From NCBI RefSeq assembly GCF_000805385.1, contig NZ_JTJW01000001.1, forward strand, positions 1 through 64,000: a stretch of 64,000 bases of DNA, in the 5' to 3' direction. Position 1 is the stretch's first letter. Each line of letters starts with the position of its first letter. The translations under genes and the position numbers were made by a program. Under the pieces are notes generated by a model, which was not told the origin of the DNA, made no database searches, and worked only from the letters and a program-made list of their open reading frames with translations. Positions 40,718 to 50,871 of this stretch are shown here, piece by piece. This DNA is from Mycolicibacterium setense (GTDB lineage Bacteria > Actinomycetota > Actinomycetes > Mycobacteriales > Mycobacteriaceae).

Positions 40718-41911
40718 TCAGGGATAGGGCCGCCCGGTCAGCTTCCGGATCACGCGGATCTCACCGTCGCGATAAGGCCGGCCGTCGGCATGGAACAAGT
40801 CGTGGAACCACACGCGCGGCGGCGTCTGGTACGGCCGGTCCCAGGAATCCCACGGCAGATAGGTCTGCGTCTTACCCGCCACCAGCCCCCAGCTGTAGGC
40901 ACCGACGTTGTGCCGTTTGGCGACCGGCAGAACCCCCTCGACGGTGCTGCCCTCACCTCGCGCCAGATATTCGGTGCACAGGATCGGCCGTCCCATCGGT
41001 GCCAGCTCGGCGATCCGGGCCTCGAATCCGACCGGATCGTCGTAGCTGTGAAAGGTCACCACGTCCGAATGGTCGAGCTGGATCGTCGCCATCGCGCTGC
41101 GCAGCTTGGGGTCTGCCCACGGGCCGTCCCAAACGCCACTGGTCAACGGTTGCACGGGATTGACCGAGCGGGCCCAGCCGAAGACCTGAGGCAGGAGCCC
41201 TTCGATGAGCTTGACCTTGTCCTGCCGTTCCACCTCGCGATAGGTGGCCGCGGGATTGTCGGGCTCATTCCACAGGTCCCATCCCAATACCCGCTCGTCA
41301 TGCCGGAATTGGGTGATGACGCCGACGACATATTCGCGCAGCGTGCGCCGGTACCGGCGATCGTCCAGGTGCTGCGCGCCCGGACTCTGGACCCACACCG
41401 AGTTGTGTATCCCGGGCCGCGGCCGGCGCTGGTGACCCAATCGGGGAAATGGGTCCCAGCAGGAATCGAACAGCACGAACAGCGGTTTGATCCCGTGACT
41501 GGATGCCAGAGCAACGAACTGGGCCAGTCGGTTCTGAAAGCCCAAGTGGTCCTGGACCCACAGCTGATCGTGCAGGAACACCCGCACGGTGTTGAACCCG
41601 GCCAACCTGGCGATACGCAACTCGTTGTCGATCCGCTGCGGGTCATAGGTCTCGGGTTGGAACATCTCCAGCTGATTGCCCGCGTTGGACGGGATGAAAT
41701 TGGCACCGACCAGCCAACCCTGCGCGGCATACCAGCGCTGCGCCCGCTCTGGTGACCAGCGAGCCCCAGGCCCGTCGGCCTGTGCACGCGCCCCCGGCGC
41801 CCTGGACAGCGCGGCGGCCGCCGAGACGACCAGCGGCACCTTGAACGCTGTGCGGCGAGCCACCCGGCCGGCGACGCCTGACGTGATGTGCTGCGTCGAA
41901 ATGCCAAACAA
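40718..41911 (-). CDS. GH5-like glycoside hydrolase (cellulase family), secreted
   Basis: A 397-residue protein with a signal region (RRTAFKVPLVVSAAAALSRA) resembling a Tat-type leader. The catalytic TIM barrel begins at YAAQGWLVGANFIP; the acid/base Glu is in LGWDLWNEPDNP near residue 217, and the nucleophile Glu is in PILCTEYLARGEG near residue 320. This is the two-glutamate arrangement of GH5/GH-A enzymes. Natural substrate unknown, perhaps a cell-wall or plant polysaccharide. The start may lie some codons further in; the ATG at 41911 has no strong ribosome site. Confidence 0.8.
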   Translation of the reverse strand: MFGISTQHITSGVAGRVARRTAFKVPLVVSAAAALSRAPGARAQADGPGARWSPERAQRWYAAQGWLVGANFIPSNAGNQLEMFQPETYDPQRIDNELRIARLAGFNTVRVFLHDQLWVQDHLGFQNRLAQFVALASSHGIKPLFVLFDSCWDPFPRLGHQRRPRPGIHNSVWVQSPGAQHLDDRRYRRTLREYVVGVITQFRHDERVLGWDLWNEPDNPAATYREVERQDKVKLIEGLLPQVFGWARSVNPVQPLTSGVWDGPWADPKLRSAMATIQLDHSDVVTFHSYDDPVGFEARIAELAPMGRPILCTEYLARGEGSTVEGVLPVAKRHNVGAYSWGLVAGKTQTYLPWDSWDRPYQTPPRVWFHDLFHADGRPYRDGEIRVIRKLTGRPYP

Positions 41912-42278
41912 ACTGTGTTCCTTACGGTTTCGTCATCATCGGCGTACATTGGTCCCCGGCCGGGCGTCGTTCTGCCCACCACTCGAGGTGTACCCGACTC
42001 TCGGCCCTGCCGCACGGTGCGCTGCCATGGTTTGACGCGGACCACTTCGGGTACCTGGTGGCGGCACCTGGTCGCAGCGAGCGATCACATCGCGGATCGG
42101 TGGGCACCCGGATGCCTACGACTGCGGGCAGCCCTGACCGCTCTTCCTACCGTTTCACGACGGGTATCGGGACACGCCACCGGGGGCGCTGCCGGCTGAT
42201 GTGTGGGCCAACGCCGTGCTCAGAGAACTGTCACCGCAGACGGCGGCCGGATAACTCCCGGACGTCGGGTTCGGCCGG
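41912..42278. other. Gene-poor stretch with possible decayed coding remnant
   Basis: No intact gene fits here. On the plus strand, two short stretches in different frames have coding-like third positions: around 42005-42075 (LPHGALPWFDADHFGYLVAA) and around 42110-42252 (HPDAYDCGQP, an in-frame stop, then PLFLPFHDGYRDTPPGALPA and DVWANAVLRELSPQTAAG ending in TAA). These may be the tail of a frameshifted pseudogene or chance. No family recognised. Confidence 0.3.
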
Positions 42279-43118
42279 CTAACTGCCGGCGGCGGCCAAG
42301 CGGGCACGCTCCCGCATCGAGGCCACGACGCCGCCGTCGTTGAGGATGTCCGTGCCGGTGAGGTAGCCGGCCCGCTCACTGACGCAGTAGGCCAGCAGAT
42401 CGGCCATCTCCTCGGGCTTGCCCCAGCGTGGCACGGCGGCATCGGCCACCATCGCGCCCGCCCCGGCCTGCTCCTCCAGCCGGCCCATCTCCGTGTCGAC
42501 GGAACCCGGGGATACCGAGACGATGCGGATACCGCGGCTGTTGAACCGCTCGGCCTGCGACGAGCTGAACCACTTCACGAAGGCCTTGCTGATGGCGTAG
42601 GAGAAGCCGGACCTCATGTCCTCGGGGGCCACGCTGCATGCCGCGAGCATCTCGGCGAGGAATGCGTCCTGATCCTGCAACGCAAGCGGAAAATGCTGCG
42701 CGGGAATGACTTCCTCGGGCAGCAGGTGTGCCGCCATCGACGCTACGTTGACGATGGCCGCGCCCTCGGCAGCTGACCCGAAGAAAGCCTCGTTCACCAG
42801 GAGGGTGCCCAGCGCGTTGGTCCTCATGACGTACTCGGCGTCACCCATGCTGGGACTGACCCCCGCCGCATGGACGACCGCGCCCACGCTGCCGATCCCG
42901 GCTGCGGTCTGGAAAAGCCGATCGACGGCATCCCGGTCGGTGACGTCGGCATTGACGGTCGTGGCCGAGATACCGAGGTCAGCCAGGGCGGTGGCGGCGT
43001 CGTCGAGGCGGTCCTGCCGCACGTCGCACAGCACCACCGGATGCTCCGGGCCGACGACTTTTGCCGTCGCCAGCCCCATGCCGCCCGCACCGCCTGTGAT
43101 CACCGTCACGCGTGTCAT
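42279..43118 (-). CDS. Short-chain dehydrogenase/reductase
   Basis: A 279-residue SDR starting MTRVTVITGGAGGMGLATAK. The cofactor motif is TGGAGGMG, the NNAG equivalent reads VVHAAGVSPSM, and the catalytic Tyr/Lys are in SYAISKAFVKWF with Ser in VNVASMAAHL. The C-terminal LTGTDILNDGGV is typical. Start chosen at ATG 43118 because the beta-alpha-beta fold starts there. Stand-alone; substrate unknown. Confidence 0.88.
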   Translation of the reverse strand: MTRVTVITGGAGGMGLATAKVVGPEHPVVLCDVRQDRLDDAATALADLGISATTVNADVTDRDAVDRLFQTAAGIGSVGAVVHAAGVSPSMGDAEYVMRTNALGTLLVNEAFFGSAAEGAAIVNVASMAAHLLPEEVIPAQHFPLALQDQDAFLAEMLAACSVAPEDMRSGFSYAISKAFVKWFSSSQAERFNSRGIRIVSVSPGSVDTEMGRLEEQAGAGAMVADAAVPRWGKPEEMADLLAYCVSERAGYLTGTDILNDGGVVASMRERARLAAAGS

Positions 43119-43333
43119 GGCAAGCACGGTATACGGGCAGAACCGCGGCCGCACGGGGGGCTCGAGCGACTGCTCAGCGCCAACCCCTGGCGGCGCGGGC
43201 GATTTTCGCGGCAGCCAATCTGAGCGGCTCGCTGTGCGGGCGCACCGACCGGCATATAACGGTTAGTGATGACAGATGGCCCGACGATGACGCTGGCGAA
43301 CCGTTGTCGATCAACTGCGGCGGATCGCGGGCT

Positions 43334-44197
43334 ATGACGTGCCCGTATTGCGGATCCCCGCTCGACGGGACCGACACCTGTAGCCGCTGCGGACAGCTCC
43401 ACACGTCAGCCACGGGATGGCGACCGGATCCCACCGCGCGCCACGAGGGCCGCTACTTCGTCACCGGACACCCGACGAACCGGGTACGCGACGGCAGGTC
43501 GGTGTCGATGGACCCCGATGGGGGCCGGATGCTGCCCGACTACCTGGAGTTGAAGACCTCAGGCATCCGGTCTACGTGGCTGGGCACCACGGCGGCCGCG
43601 GTGATCATCGTGATGACTGCCGCGGTGGTGTGGGTGCTGCTGGTGGCGGGTCGCAGGCCACCACCCCCACCCGAAGCCGGATACCTTGCGGCACTGCGGG
43701 ATGCCGGGCTCTTCGATCAGTTCAATTCCGATGCCAACGCGGTGGCTCACGGGCGGCAGGTGTGCCGCCGGCTGGAAGACGGCGAAGCCCAACAGGGTCT
43801 GGCAGCCGACAAGATCGCCGTCGACACGTTCTGCCCGCACTTCTCCGAAGGTTTCCGCGTGCTCGAAAAAGTCACGGTTACGGGCATTTTCGTGCTCTCC
43901 GACAATGCCGGGGTGCAGGGCATCGCCTCGGACGGAAAGGCGTGCCAGGGCGCCAACGGTTACTCCGACGTCAACCCCGGCACCATCGTCACGGTCAAGA
44001 ACGGCAAGGGCGACGTGCTGGCCACGACCACCCTGGGGCCCGGCAAGGGCAGCGCCGCCAGCTGCACCTTCTCCTTCAGCGTGCCGTTGACCGAAGGCCA
44101 GGATCGCTACGTGCTCTCGGTGGGACGTCGTGGCGAATTCAGCTACAGCTTCGAAGAGCTTGTGGCCAAAGGGATACAGATGCAGCTCGGTCAATGA
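43334..44197 (+). CDS. Membrane protein with zinc ribbon and DUF732 domain
   Basis: A 287-residue protein in three parts. Residues 1-21 form a zinc ribbon (CPYCGSPLDGTDTCSRCG). A membrane helix follows near residues 83-106 (LGTTAAAVIIVMTAAVVWVL). The extracytoplasmic part starts with the DUF732 pattern YLAALRDAGLFDQFNSDANA and HGRQVCRRLEDGE, then a second domain with two Cys residues. DUF732 is a mycobacterial domain of unknown function. ATG at 43334 chosen because the zinc ribbon begins there. Confidence 0.82.
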   Translation: MTCPYCGSPLDGTDTCSRCGQLHTSATGWRPDPTARHEGRYFVTGHPTNRVRDGRSVSMDPDGGRMLPDYLELKTSGIRSTWLGTTAAAVIIVMTAAVVWVLLVAGRRPPPPPEAGYLAALRDAGLFDQFNSDANAVAHGRQVCRRLEDGEAQQGLAADKIAVDTFCPHFSEGFRVLEKVTVTGIFVLSDNAGVQGIASDGKACQGANGYSDVNPGTIVTVKNGKGDVLATTTLGPGKGSAASCTFSFSVPLTEGQDRYVLSVGRRGEFSYSFEELVAKGIQMQLGQ

Positions 44198-44464
44198 TGC
44201 CGTCCACGGTGTGCGGCGGTGTTTGCCGTGATGTTTGCGAAAATCGCACGGGGACGCCGAGTTACATTCATTTCCGTGCGCTGCCATATCACGGCGGCCG
44301 CAACCGTTTGGAAACGATGTGATCACGAGTGCGGCTCGCTCACATGTCATCCCAGCATCAACTGGGAACTTGAGTAGACATCGATTTCACACGGTCCTAC
44401 CGTTGCGCTCGTCACAATCTTCATCGATGTAATTTCGACACGAAAAACAGGAGCTGGTCCGGGG

Positions 44465-44947
44465 ATGGCTACCTTTGCTCACATCACGGTCAAAACTGTT
44501 GTCAGCGCTGGATTGTGCATGACGGCAGTGGCGACCGCCGTAGCGCTGAGTCCGCACGCCGCGGCCGCGCTGCAACTCAAGACGGGGGGCTACAAGTGCG
44601 TCGGCGCCGGCGCTGCGCCCGTAGCCGGCGCACCGTTGTGTGCGGCTGCCGCGGTCGAAGCCGCGGGCGTCGTGCCCGCGGCGGCGCCCGCAGCCGTCCC
44701 GCCGGTGCCCGTGGCACCACCGCCCGTCGTGCCGCCGGTACCTCTGGCACCACCGCCGGTGGCGGTCCCGCCTGTGCCGCTGGCGCCGCCGGTGCCGGTC
44801 GTGCCCGCCGCGGCCCCCGTCCCCGCCGCAGCGCCCATCGCCGCTCCCGTAACTGTCGCCGCAGGCACCGGAAAGGGTGTGCCGACCGTTTCACCCGGCG
44901 GCGGGCCGGTTGCCGGGACGCCCACGCTGCCAGGTCCCGCGGACTGA
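44465..44947 (+). CDS. Secreted Pro/Ala/Val-rich low-complexity protein
   Basis: A 160-residue protein with a signal peptide (cleavage near AAAALQ, residue 36) and a short mature head containing two Cys (GGYKCVGAG and APLCAAAA). From about residue 75 it consists of repeats of PPVPLAPP/PPVPVAPP type, ending in a Gly/Pro tail. Such Pro-rich chains are common in mycobacterial cell-wall-associated proteins. Followed by a strong terminator, so the gene is likely monocistronic. Function unknown. Confidence 0.75.
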   Translation: MATFAHITVKTVVSAGLCMTAVATAVALSPHAAAALQLKTGGYKCVGAGAAPVAGAPLCAAAAVEAAGVVPAAAPAAVPPVPVAPPPVVPPVPLAPPPVAVPPVPLAPPVPVVPAAAPVPAAAPIAAPVTVAAGTGKGVPTVSPGGGPVAGTPTLPGPAD

Positions 44948-44996
44948 TCGGTGCGGGCTGACCCCACCACCTGACCCCACCACGTAGCGACAAGGA

Positions 44997-45024
44997 AGGC
45001 GCCCGGCTCACCAGCCGGGCGCCT
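44997..45024. terminator. Strong intrinsic-type terminator hairpin
   Basis: Perfect 12-bp stem: AGGCGCCCGGCT and AGCCGGGCGCCT around a CACC loop, followed by TTCTC. It lies between the convergent Pro-rich protein and L,D-transpeptidase genes and can act in both directions (the other side shows CAAGGA). Confidence 0.85.
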
Positions 45025-45063
45025 TTCTCATGCTCTGTTTCCGTTGCGTGGCAGGGTGTTTCG

Positions 45064-45876
45064 CTACTCTTGCACGATCACCGGATCGCCGATGTTTACG
45101 GTGTTGAAGTACCATTCGGCCGCCGCCGGGACCAGGCTGATGCAGCCGTGGCTGGTGTTGTCCAGTCCCATCGACGGCACAGCCCACGGCGCCGAGTGCA
45201 CGAACAGGCCACGATGGGTGAAGCGGACCGCGTAGTCCACATCGAGGAGATAGCCGTCGGGGGCATCGACGGGAATGCCGACGCTGCTCGAATCCATCTT
45301 CACCGTGCGGTCTTTCCCCAGGACGGTGTAGGTGCCGACCGGCGTCGGGTATTCCGGACGTCCCAGGGAGGCCAGCAGCACACCCGGCTCGCCGGCATGT
45401 GGCAGATGGTGCGGCGCCGGAAGGGCGATCGGCGGGTCTTCGGCCATCCCGTCGATGGTCACGGTGAAGGTGTGATCGGAGATATCGGCTACGCCGACAA
45501 CCGCTGGGCCGGTTTGGAATTCGGTCCGCATGCTGCCGACGGACAGCATCACCGTGCTGTGAGCCGGCCAGAACTGGGCCGGAGTCCATGACACGACGTT
45601 GGCATCGAGCCACTCGTAGGTGCCCGTGCGCGCCGGCGTGGACATCAGGCCGAGGGCACGCTCGACGGACGACCGGTTGGTGACCGCCTTCTTGAACGTC
45701 ACCACTACGGGATGAGCCACGCCGACGACAGCGCCCTTGGCCGGTGCGATCGATTCGATGGTCGACGCCACCGGCAGACTCATCGCCGCCGTGTCGACGT
45801 TATCCGTGACTCCGGAGAAGAAGGTCATGACGATCACGACCAGTACGAGAACACCCTGAAAAACCGCGCGCATCAA
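45064..45876 (-). CDS. L,D-transpeptidase (YkuD domain), membrane-anchored
   Basis: A 270-residue Ldt of the mycobacterial type: one N-terminal membrane helix or uncleaved signal (residues 5-22), an Ig-like domain (about 35-120, AKGAVVGVAHPVVVTFKKAV) and a C-terminal YkuD domain. The catalytic motif reads FVHSAPWAV...TSHGCISL, with the nucleophilic Cys near residue 245. These enzymes make 3-3 cross-links in peptidoglycan at the cell surface. Length and layout resemble LdtMt1. The two ATGs at 45876 and 45873 are equivalent choices. Confidence 0.9.
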   Translation of the reverse strand: MMRAVFQGVLVLVVIVMTFFSGVTDNVDTAAMSLPVASTIESIAPAKGAVVGVAHPVVVTFKKAVTNRSSVERALGLMSTPARTGTYEWLDANVVSWTPAQFWPAHSTVMLSVGSMRTEFQTGPAVVGVADISDHTFTVTIDGMAEDPPIALPAPHHLPHAGEPGVLLASLGRPEYPTPVGTYTVLGKDRTVKMDSSSVGIPVDAPDGYLLDVDYAVRFTHRGLFVHSAPWAVPSMGLDNTSHGCISLVPAAAEWYFNTVNIGDPVIVQE

Positions 45877-46012
45877 TTCGATCCCTCTGCGATGCCCCCA
45901 TGATCTTGAACGTTGTCATGGTATGGGCCCGCAGCGGTCCGAATGTGTAGTCACACGTAGGCAATTCGGTCAAGCGTTCGTCACGTTTCGGCCACAGCGG
46001 GGGGCCGCGGCA

Positions 46013-46279
46013 TCAATCCCCGACGAGCTCGTCCGCCGCCGGGTCGAACTTGAGAACCCGAGCGCACGAAAGCGGGGTCACCAGAGCGTTGGCCCGCAAA
46101 CCCGACTGCGGCGGCCGCTGCGACTCGCGATCGATCGTGTCGTCTTCGGCCTCCGGCCGGTACGACGACGGATGCCTGCGCTTGGCCGCGGCGAGCTCAC
46201 GGGAGTAGCGCTGCGACGAACACCAGAGTGGATGCGTCGCCAACTCGATGACCGTCGAGCCGGCAGCTTTTGTCGCCAT
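46013..46279 (-). CDS. Possible small protein, unknown
   Basis: An 88-residue frame, MATKAAGSTVIELATHPLWC onwards, with GC-rich third codon positions as in genes of this window and a GGAGGTCAGGGAA stretch in front of the ATG. No membrane helix or motif is recognised; it is Ser/Arg/Pro-rich with two Cys. It might be a genuine small gene divergent from the histidine kinase, or a chance frame. Confidence 0.4.
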   Translation of the reverse strand: MATKAAGSTVIELATHPLWCSSQRYSRELAAAKRRHPSSYRPEAEDDTIDRESQRPPQSGLRANALVTPLSCARVLKFDPAADELVGD

Positions 46280-46773
46280 TTCCCTGACCTCCAGCGGAGC
46301 TTCACGGCACTTCTACACAGTGCCAAGCGTGCTCGGCCAAGCTGAGACGAAGCATCGAGTTGGCCGTGGACACATTAAGGATCCCTCTTAAGCTGCTTTT
46401 ACACACTGAAAGAACGTCGACAGAGACGTATTTCACACTCACGGATTTGACAACATCCGCCGCAGTTGTTTGCTGCTGCGGCACTCCCATTCGCCCTGAT
46501 CGAACGATCAAGATCATCGCGGCAGGCACTGCCAGCAATCCCGACTCAGCCGTCGCGACAGCTTCCCACCGGCGGGGGTCCTCACAATCGCAGCATCTTC
46601 TTACATTCGCAAGAAACCCGCACGTAGGAAGCGCACACAAATTAAGGAACGGCGCCAGCGAACGCGCCGCCGTTAGCCCCGTCGATGCAGAATCGTTACC
46701 TATCCCTTACCCTGTCCGGTGGCCGAGCTCCCCTGCTGGAACGTCAATTAGCTCGGTGAAGGGTGGTACGGCT
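46280..46773. other. Long leader region of the conservon, no gene seen
   Basis: About 490 bp with lower GC than the flanks and frequent rare codons in every frame, so no gene is called. It includes a dyad with arms TTAAG (46375-46379) and CTTAA (46387-46391) and a TTGACA hexamer near 46447 without a matching -10 box. It probably carries the promoter and an untranslated leader for the histidine kinase operon. Confidence 0.4.
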
Positions 46774-49422
46774 GTGGATGCACATGATCCGAGCGTCGGA
46801 GAACATGCGCGTCCGACCATGACGCGGACGTCTCGCGCGTCTCGCGCGTCCATCGAAAGCTGGCCGCTTCGATGGAAGGTCGCGGCGACTCTGGTGTTGC
46901 CGATCCTGCTCGCGGCGACGTTCGGCGCAGTCCGTATCTACAATGAACTGTCGGCCGCCTCGCGGCTGAACCTCGCATCCGACAACGCCGTGATCGTGGT
47001 GCCCGCGGTGGAGTTGGTCGACCGGCTCGACGGCCTGGCCTACGCCGCCGCCTCGGGCGCACCACTCGAAGAGCCCCTCAGACAGTTCGACGAGAGCGCC
47101 GGCGCCCTGGACGCCCTGATCACATCCGCCGAGTTCGACCCGACCGCCGCCGCACAACTGACGACCGCATCTCCGACCGCCAAGACGCTGCGCGACGACA
47201 TCAAATCGGGCCCGCTGCCCCAGCGCGTGATCGCCGAACGTGCGTCCGACGTGGCGTCCGGCGTCGTGTCCGCGATCGCGACCACCACCGGGACGGTCGA
47301 CGATCGCGTCGTGCGGCCCCTGGCAGATCAACTCGTGGACGCACTGACAGCGCAGCGGGCGTTGACGACGCAGCGGGTCCTGATCGCCGCCCCCGACTTC
47401 AGGGAGTCCGACGAGCTTCGCACCGAGGTCGCCGACGCCGCGGGTGCCGAGGCAGCGGCCATCGATCGACTCGGCCGGCTGACACCCACCGACGAAGCCA
47501 CGGCGTTGTCCAAGGAGTCCGACGTTCGCCGCGACACCTATAGCGAACCGTCCGGCGACACCGTGCACGCGCCCGCGTTCACCGAAGCGATGCGGGCAAG
47601 CGTCGACCAGTACCGCGCGATGACGCAGCGCCTGTCCGCCGACCTCGACGGCACCCTGCACCACCGAGCCAACGTGTTGCGGTCCGATGCCTTGCGCGAC
47701 ACCGCGATCATCCTCGGCGCCGTGCTGGCCGCCCTGGTCTTCGCCCTCGCTGTCGGCCGCTCACTCATCCGCTCGATCGGCCGGCTGCGCCAGGGCGCGC
47801 TGCAGGTGGCACAGGTGGAGCTGCCCGAGGAGATCGAACGCCTCAGCAAGGGCGGCGGTATGCCGGAGATCCAGGCGCTGCCGTTCCGTACCAACGAAGA
47901 GGTCGGTCAGCTCGCGCGCGCGATCGACGACATCCACTCCCAGGCGGTCCGCCTCGCCAGTGAGCACGGTGTCCGCCTCCAGATCGGCGACATGTTCGAA
48001 ACCCTGTCCCGTCGAAGCCGGTCACTGGTCGAGGAACAGTTGGCACTCATCGAGACACTCGAGCTCGACGAGGAAGATCCGGTCCGGCTCGATCACCTCT
48101 TCCGGCTCGATCACCTCGCGACACGCATGCGCCGCAACGGCGACAACCTGCTGGTCCTCGCCGACACCGTGGAACGCCACCGAACATCGCCCCCTGTCGC
48201 ACTGCCCGACATGCTGCGCGCCGCGATGTCCGAGGTCGAGGAGTACCGCCGGGTGCAGGTCGGACACATGGCCGACGTGTCGATCGCCGGATCGGCCGCC
48301 GGCGATATCGGCCACCTGATCGCCGAACTGCTGGACAACGCACTGCGCTACTCACCGCCCGATTCGCCCGTCATGGTGACCGTCGGACGCGCGGTCGACG
48401 CCGGCCTGCTGGTCGAGGTGGCCGATCGCGGACTGGGCATGTCCAAGGACGACTTGACGGCGGCGAACGAACGCCTCGCGCTCGGTGGTGAGGTGACCTC
48501 CGAAACCGCGAAGCGCATGGGCCTTTTCGTGGTCGGACGCTTGGCACGCCGCCACGAGGCCACGGTGCGGCTGCGGACCACCTCCGCCCTGACCGAGCGC
48601 CCCGGTGTGACGGCGAGCGTGCATCTACCCGGCACGCTGGTCTCACCGATAGGGATGAGCGAGAGCCTCGACGACCTGCGCACCGGTTCGTTCGCCGAGC
48701 CTTCTCCGGGAGAATCCCGCCCGCGGTCCGCCGGAGCCGGGCGGGGAGCACTCACAGCCGGGACGCATGCCCTGACGAACGGCTCGCAGGCCAGCTCGCC
48801 GCCCGAGCCCGAATCCGGCGCCCCGGTCCGCGCGACCGCCAGCGGACTGCCGAAGCGCTCACCGGGCGCCAGCGGCGTGACCGGCATCCCGGCCCCCGCC
48901 AACGGGCTCACCGCCCCGGCGCCGGCCGATCGTGAAGAACCCGAGCGTCAGCAGCGCGGGAATCCGCTCTCGTACTTCACCTCGGGCAATTCCGATCCCG
49001 CGGCCTCGAAACCGCCGAGCCCCGAACCCGCACCGGCCACCGAATCCGTGCAACCGCGCATCGAGGCGGAGATTTTGGAGAGTGCTCCGATCTTCGAGCG
49101 GATGGCCTCGGAATGGCTGATGGATCCGACGGCACCGGAATCCCGCCACCGGGTCTGGGCCAGCGCGGCCGACGCCAGCTGGGAGGCCGCGGCCAAGGCT
49201 GTCGAGCAGGAACCGAAGCGGCACACCGCATCCGGGCTGCCGATTCGCGAACGCGGAGCGCGCCTGGTGCCCGATGAGGCAAGATCGGAAACCCAGGCCC
49301 GGGCCGACGGGTCCAACGATCCTGCGGCCATCCGGGACATCCTGAGCCGGCAATTGGCCGGCGTACGCAGGGGCCGGGCCGAGACCGACGCAGCACAGAG
49401 CCGAATCGAAGGAGATCGATGA
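46774..49422 (+). CDS. Conservon sensor histidine kinase (CvnA/Rv3365c-like)
   Basis: An 882-residue protein (GTG at 46774 with AAGGGTGG upstream). Order of parts: a membrane helix near residues 34-53 ([20 protein letters not shown]), a large extracytoplasmic helical sensor (about 55-310, nitrate/nitrite-sensor-like), a second helix ([20 protein letters not shown]), a HAMP-like segment, a DHp region ([20 protein letters not shown]) and an ATPase domain with N box [17 protein letters not shown] and G1 box VADRGLGM. A long Pro/Ala-rich tail follows. It signals to the roadblock/GTPase module encoded downstream with ATGA coupling. Confidence 0.88.
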   Translation: MDAHDPSVGEHARPTMTRTSRASRASIESWPLRWKVAATLVLPILLAATFGAVRIYNELSAASRLNLASDNAVIVVPAVELVDRLDGLAYAAASGAPLEEPLRQFDESAGALDALITSAEFDPTAAAQLTTASPTAKTLRDDIKSGPLPQRVIAERASDVASGVVSAIATTTGTVDDRVVRPLADQLVDALTAQRALTTQRVLIAAPDFRESDELRTEVADAAGAEAAAIDRLGRLTPTDEATALSKESDVRRDTYSEPSGDTVHAPAFTEAMRASVDQYRAMTQRLSADLDGTLHHRANVLRSDALRDTAIILGAVLAALVFALAVGRSLIRSIGRLRQGALQVAQVELPEEIERLSKGGGMPEIQALPFRTNEEVGQLARAIDDIHSQAVRLASEHGVRLQIGDMFETLSRRSRSLVEEQLALIETLELDEEDPVRLDHLFRLDHLATRMRRNGDNLLVLADTVERHRTSPPVALPDMLRAAMSEVEEYRRVQVGHMADVSIAGSAAGDIGHLIAELLDNALRYSPPDSPVMVTVGRAVDAGLLVEVADRGLGMSKDDLTAANERLALGGEVTSETAKRMGLFVVGRLARRHEATVRLRTTSALTERPGVTASVHLPGTLVSPIGMSESLDDLRTGSFAEPSPGESRPRSAGAGRGALTAGTHALTNGSQASSPPEPESGAPVRATASGLPKRSPGASGVTGIPAPANGLTAPAPADREEPERQQRGNPLSYFTSGNSDPAASKPPSPEPAPATESVQPRIEAEILESAPIFERMASEWLMDPTAPESRHRVWASAADASWEAAAKAVEQEPKRHTASGLPIRERGARLVPDEARSETQARADGSNDPAAIRDILSRQLAGVRRGRAETDAAQSRIEGDR

Positions 49423-49874
49423 ACACCGGCACGCAACCACATGAACGGTCCGCGGGATCTGCTGCAACACGGTCAGGCACCTCAGGCACCCTCGACTGGT
49501 TCGTGTCCAACTTCGTCCGCGACGTGCCGGGTGTCTCCCACGCGATCCTGGTGTCGGCCGACGGACTGCTGATGGCCGCGAACTCCCACCTGCCTGCCGA
49601 TCGTGCCGAGCAACTGGCCGCGGTCACCTCTGGCCTGGCGAGCTTGTCCACCGGTGCCGCCCGGCTGTTCGAGGCAGGCAACGTACGGCAGTCGATCGTC
49701 GAGATGGACGACGGGTTCCTGCTGTTGATGGGCGTCGGCAACGGCTCGTATCTGGCCACCCTGGCCTCGATCTCGTGCGACATCGGACAGGTCGGATACG
49801 AGATGGCGTTGCTGGTCGACCGGGTGGGCAAGACCGTCGAGGCGACACCGCGCGCCACCCATGCAGCTCGATGA
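49419..49874 (+). CDS. Roadblock/LC7 domain protein (CvnB/Rv3364c-like)
   Basis: A 151-residue protein. After a disordered N-terminus, the roadblock fold runs from [20 protein letters not shown] to the end: [40 protein letters not shown] and [20 protein letters not shown]. These proteins act as GTPase partners or regulators. The ATG overlaps the kinase stop (ATGA), so production is coupled. Confidence 0.9.
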   Translation: MNTGTQPHERSAGSAATRSGTSGTLDWFVSNFVRDVPGVSHAILVSADGLLMAANSHLPADRAEQLAAVTSGLASLSTGAARLFEAGNVRQSIVEMDDGFLLLMGVGNGSYLATLASISCDIGQVGYEMALLVDRVGKTVEATPRATHAAR

Positions 49875-50248
49875 CCCTGAGCATGGACAGACCCGAGCAG
49901 AAGCGGTCCGCCAGTCGCGCGCGGCCGTACACCCTGACCGGCGGACGAACCCGAGCCCGGGTCGAGGTACCGATCGAAGCACCGGTGGAGGCCGTGCTGT
50001 CATCCGGTGATCTCGACTGCGCACCGGGCGACATCCCCGCCGTCATCGTCCGGATGTGCGACACCCGGCCGTCGATCGCCGAGATCTCGGCCTACGCCGG
50101 CCTACCCATCGGGGTGACGCGGGTACTGGTGAGCGATCTGGTGGACAGCGGCCACCTTCGCGTACACGCCACCCTGACCGACCGCTCGACCGTTGCAGAA
50201 CGGCGCCTACTGATCGAAAGGACCCTCAGTGGATTACGCGCACTCTGA
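49871..50248 (+). CDS. DUF742 protein (CvnC/Rv3363c-like)
   Basis: A 125-residue protein. The signature [20 protein letters not shown] lies at residues 18-37, and the rest is a winged-helix-like fold ([31 protein letters not shown]). DUF742 proteins occur only in conservons, between the roadblock protein and the GTPase. The ATG overlaps the previous stop (ATGA), and the GTPase gene starts 20 bp before its end. Confidence 0.9.
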   Translation: MTLSMDRPEQKRSASRARPYTLTGGRTRARVEVPIEAPVEAVLSSGDLDCAPGDIPAVIVRMCDTRPSIAEISAYAGLPIGVTRVLVSDLVDSGHLRVHATLTDRSTVAERRLLIERTLSGLRAL

Positions 50249-50813
50249 CTCCGGCCCCACCGTGTCATCGACGAAGATCGTGATCGCCGGAGGCTTCGGC
50301 GTCGGCAAGACCACGTTCGTCGGATCGGTGTCGGAGATCGTGCCGTTGCGCACCGAGGCACTCGTCACCAACGCCTCGCAGGGCCACGACGATCTCGAGG
50401 CGATCCCCGGCAAGGAAACCACCACGGTGGCCATGGATTTCGGCCGCATCACCATTGCCGACGACCTGGTGCTGTATCTGTTCGGTACCCCCGGGCAACG
50501 GCGGTTCTGGTTCATGTGGGACGACCTGGTGCACGGCGCGATCGGCGCCGTGGTGCTGGTCGACACCCGCAGGCTCGATGACAGTTTCGCGGCCGTCGAC
50601 TTCTTCGAGGCCCGCAGCCTGCCGTTCCTGATCGCGGTCAACGAGTTCGACGACTCGCCGACCCACAGCATCGACGAGCTGCGTGAGGCGCTGTCGGTCT
50701 CGCCGAACGTGCCCATCATCAATGTCGATGCACGGCAACGCGATTCAGCGAAGAATGCCCTGATCGCCATCACCTCGTACGCGCTGGACCGCCTGCCGTC
50801 CTCAGCGCTGTAG
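50229..50813 (+). CDS. Conservon small GTPase (CvnD/Rv3362c-like)
   Basis: A 194-residue GTPase. Walker A/G1 is GGFGVGKTT at residues 21-29, G3 is LFGTPGQRRFWF near residue 85, and G4 reads NEFD (a variant of NKxD). It is predicted to act as a switch at the membrane together with the roadblock and DUF742 proteins. GTG start with AAAGGA upstream. In M. tuberculosis the next gene is the pentapeptide protein MfpA; here it is an MHYT sensor. Confidence 0.9.
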   Translation: MDYAHSDSGPTVSSTKIVIAGGFGVGKTTFVGSVSEIVPLRTEALVTNASQGHDDLEAIPGKETTTVAMDFGRITIADDLVLYLFGTPGQRRFWFMWDDLVHGAIGAVVLVDTRRLDDSFAAVDFFEARSLPFLIAVNEFDDSPTHSIDELREALSVSPNVPIINVDARQRDSAKNALIAITSYALDRLPSSAL

Positions 50814-50871
50814 ATCCGCCGCCCTCTAGATCCACCCGCCCCACCAGTCCCACAGTCTCGAGGAACACACC

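Noticed and set aside
40709-40721. CTGACGGCGTCAG palindrome at the 3' end of the GH5-like gene
   Set aside because: Perfect arms but only a one-base centre, no U-run, and it overlaps the coding end; a terminator or operator cannot be supported.
44308-44319. CGTTTGGAAACG short dyad upstream of the Pro-rich secreted protein
   Set aside because: Only 5-bp arms and more than 140 bp from the start codon; likely by chance.
46360-46773. Upstream extension of the histidine kinase frame
   Set aside because: Composition is AT-richer and not codon-biased; the GTG at 46774 has a good ribosome site and the membrane helix follows normally.
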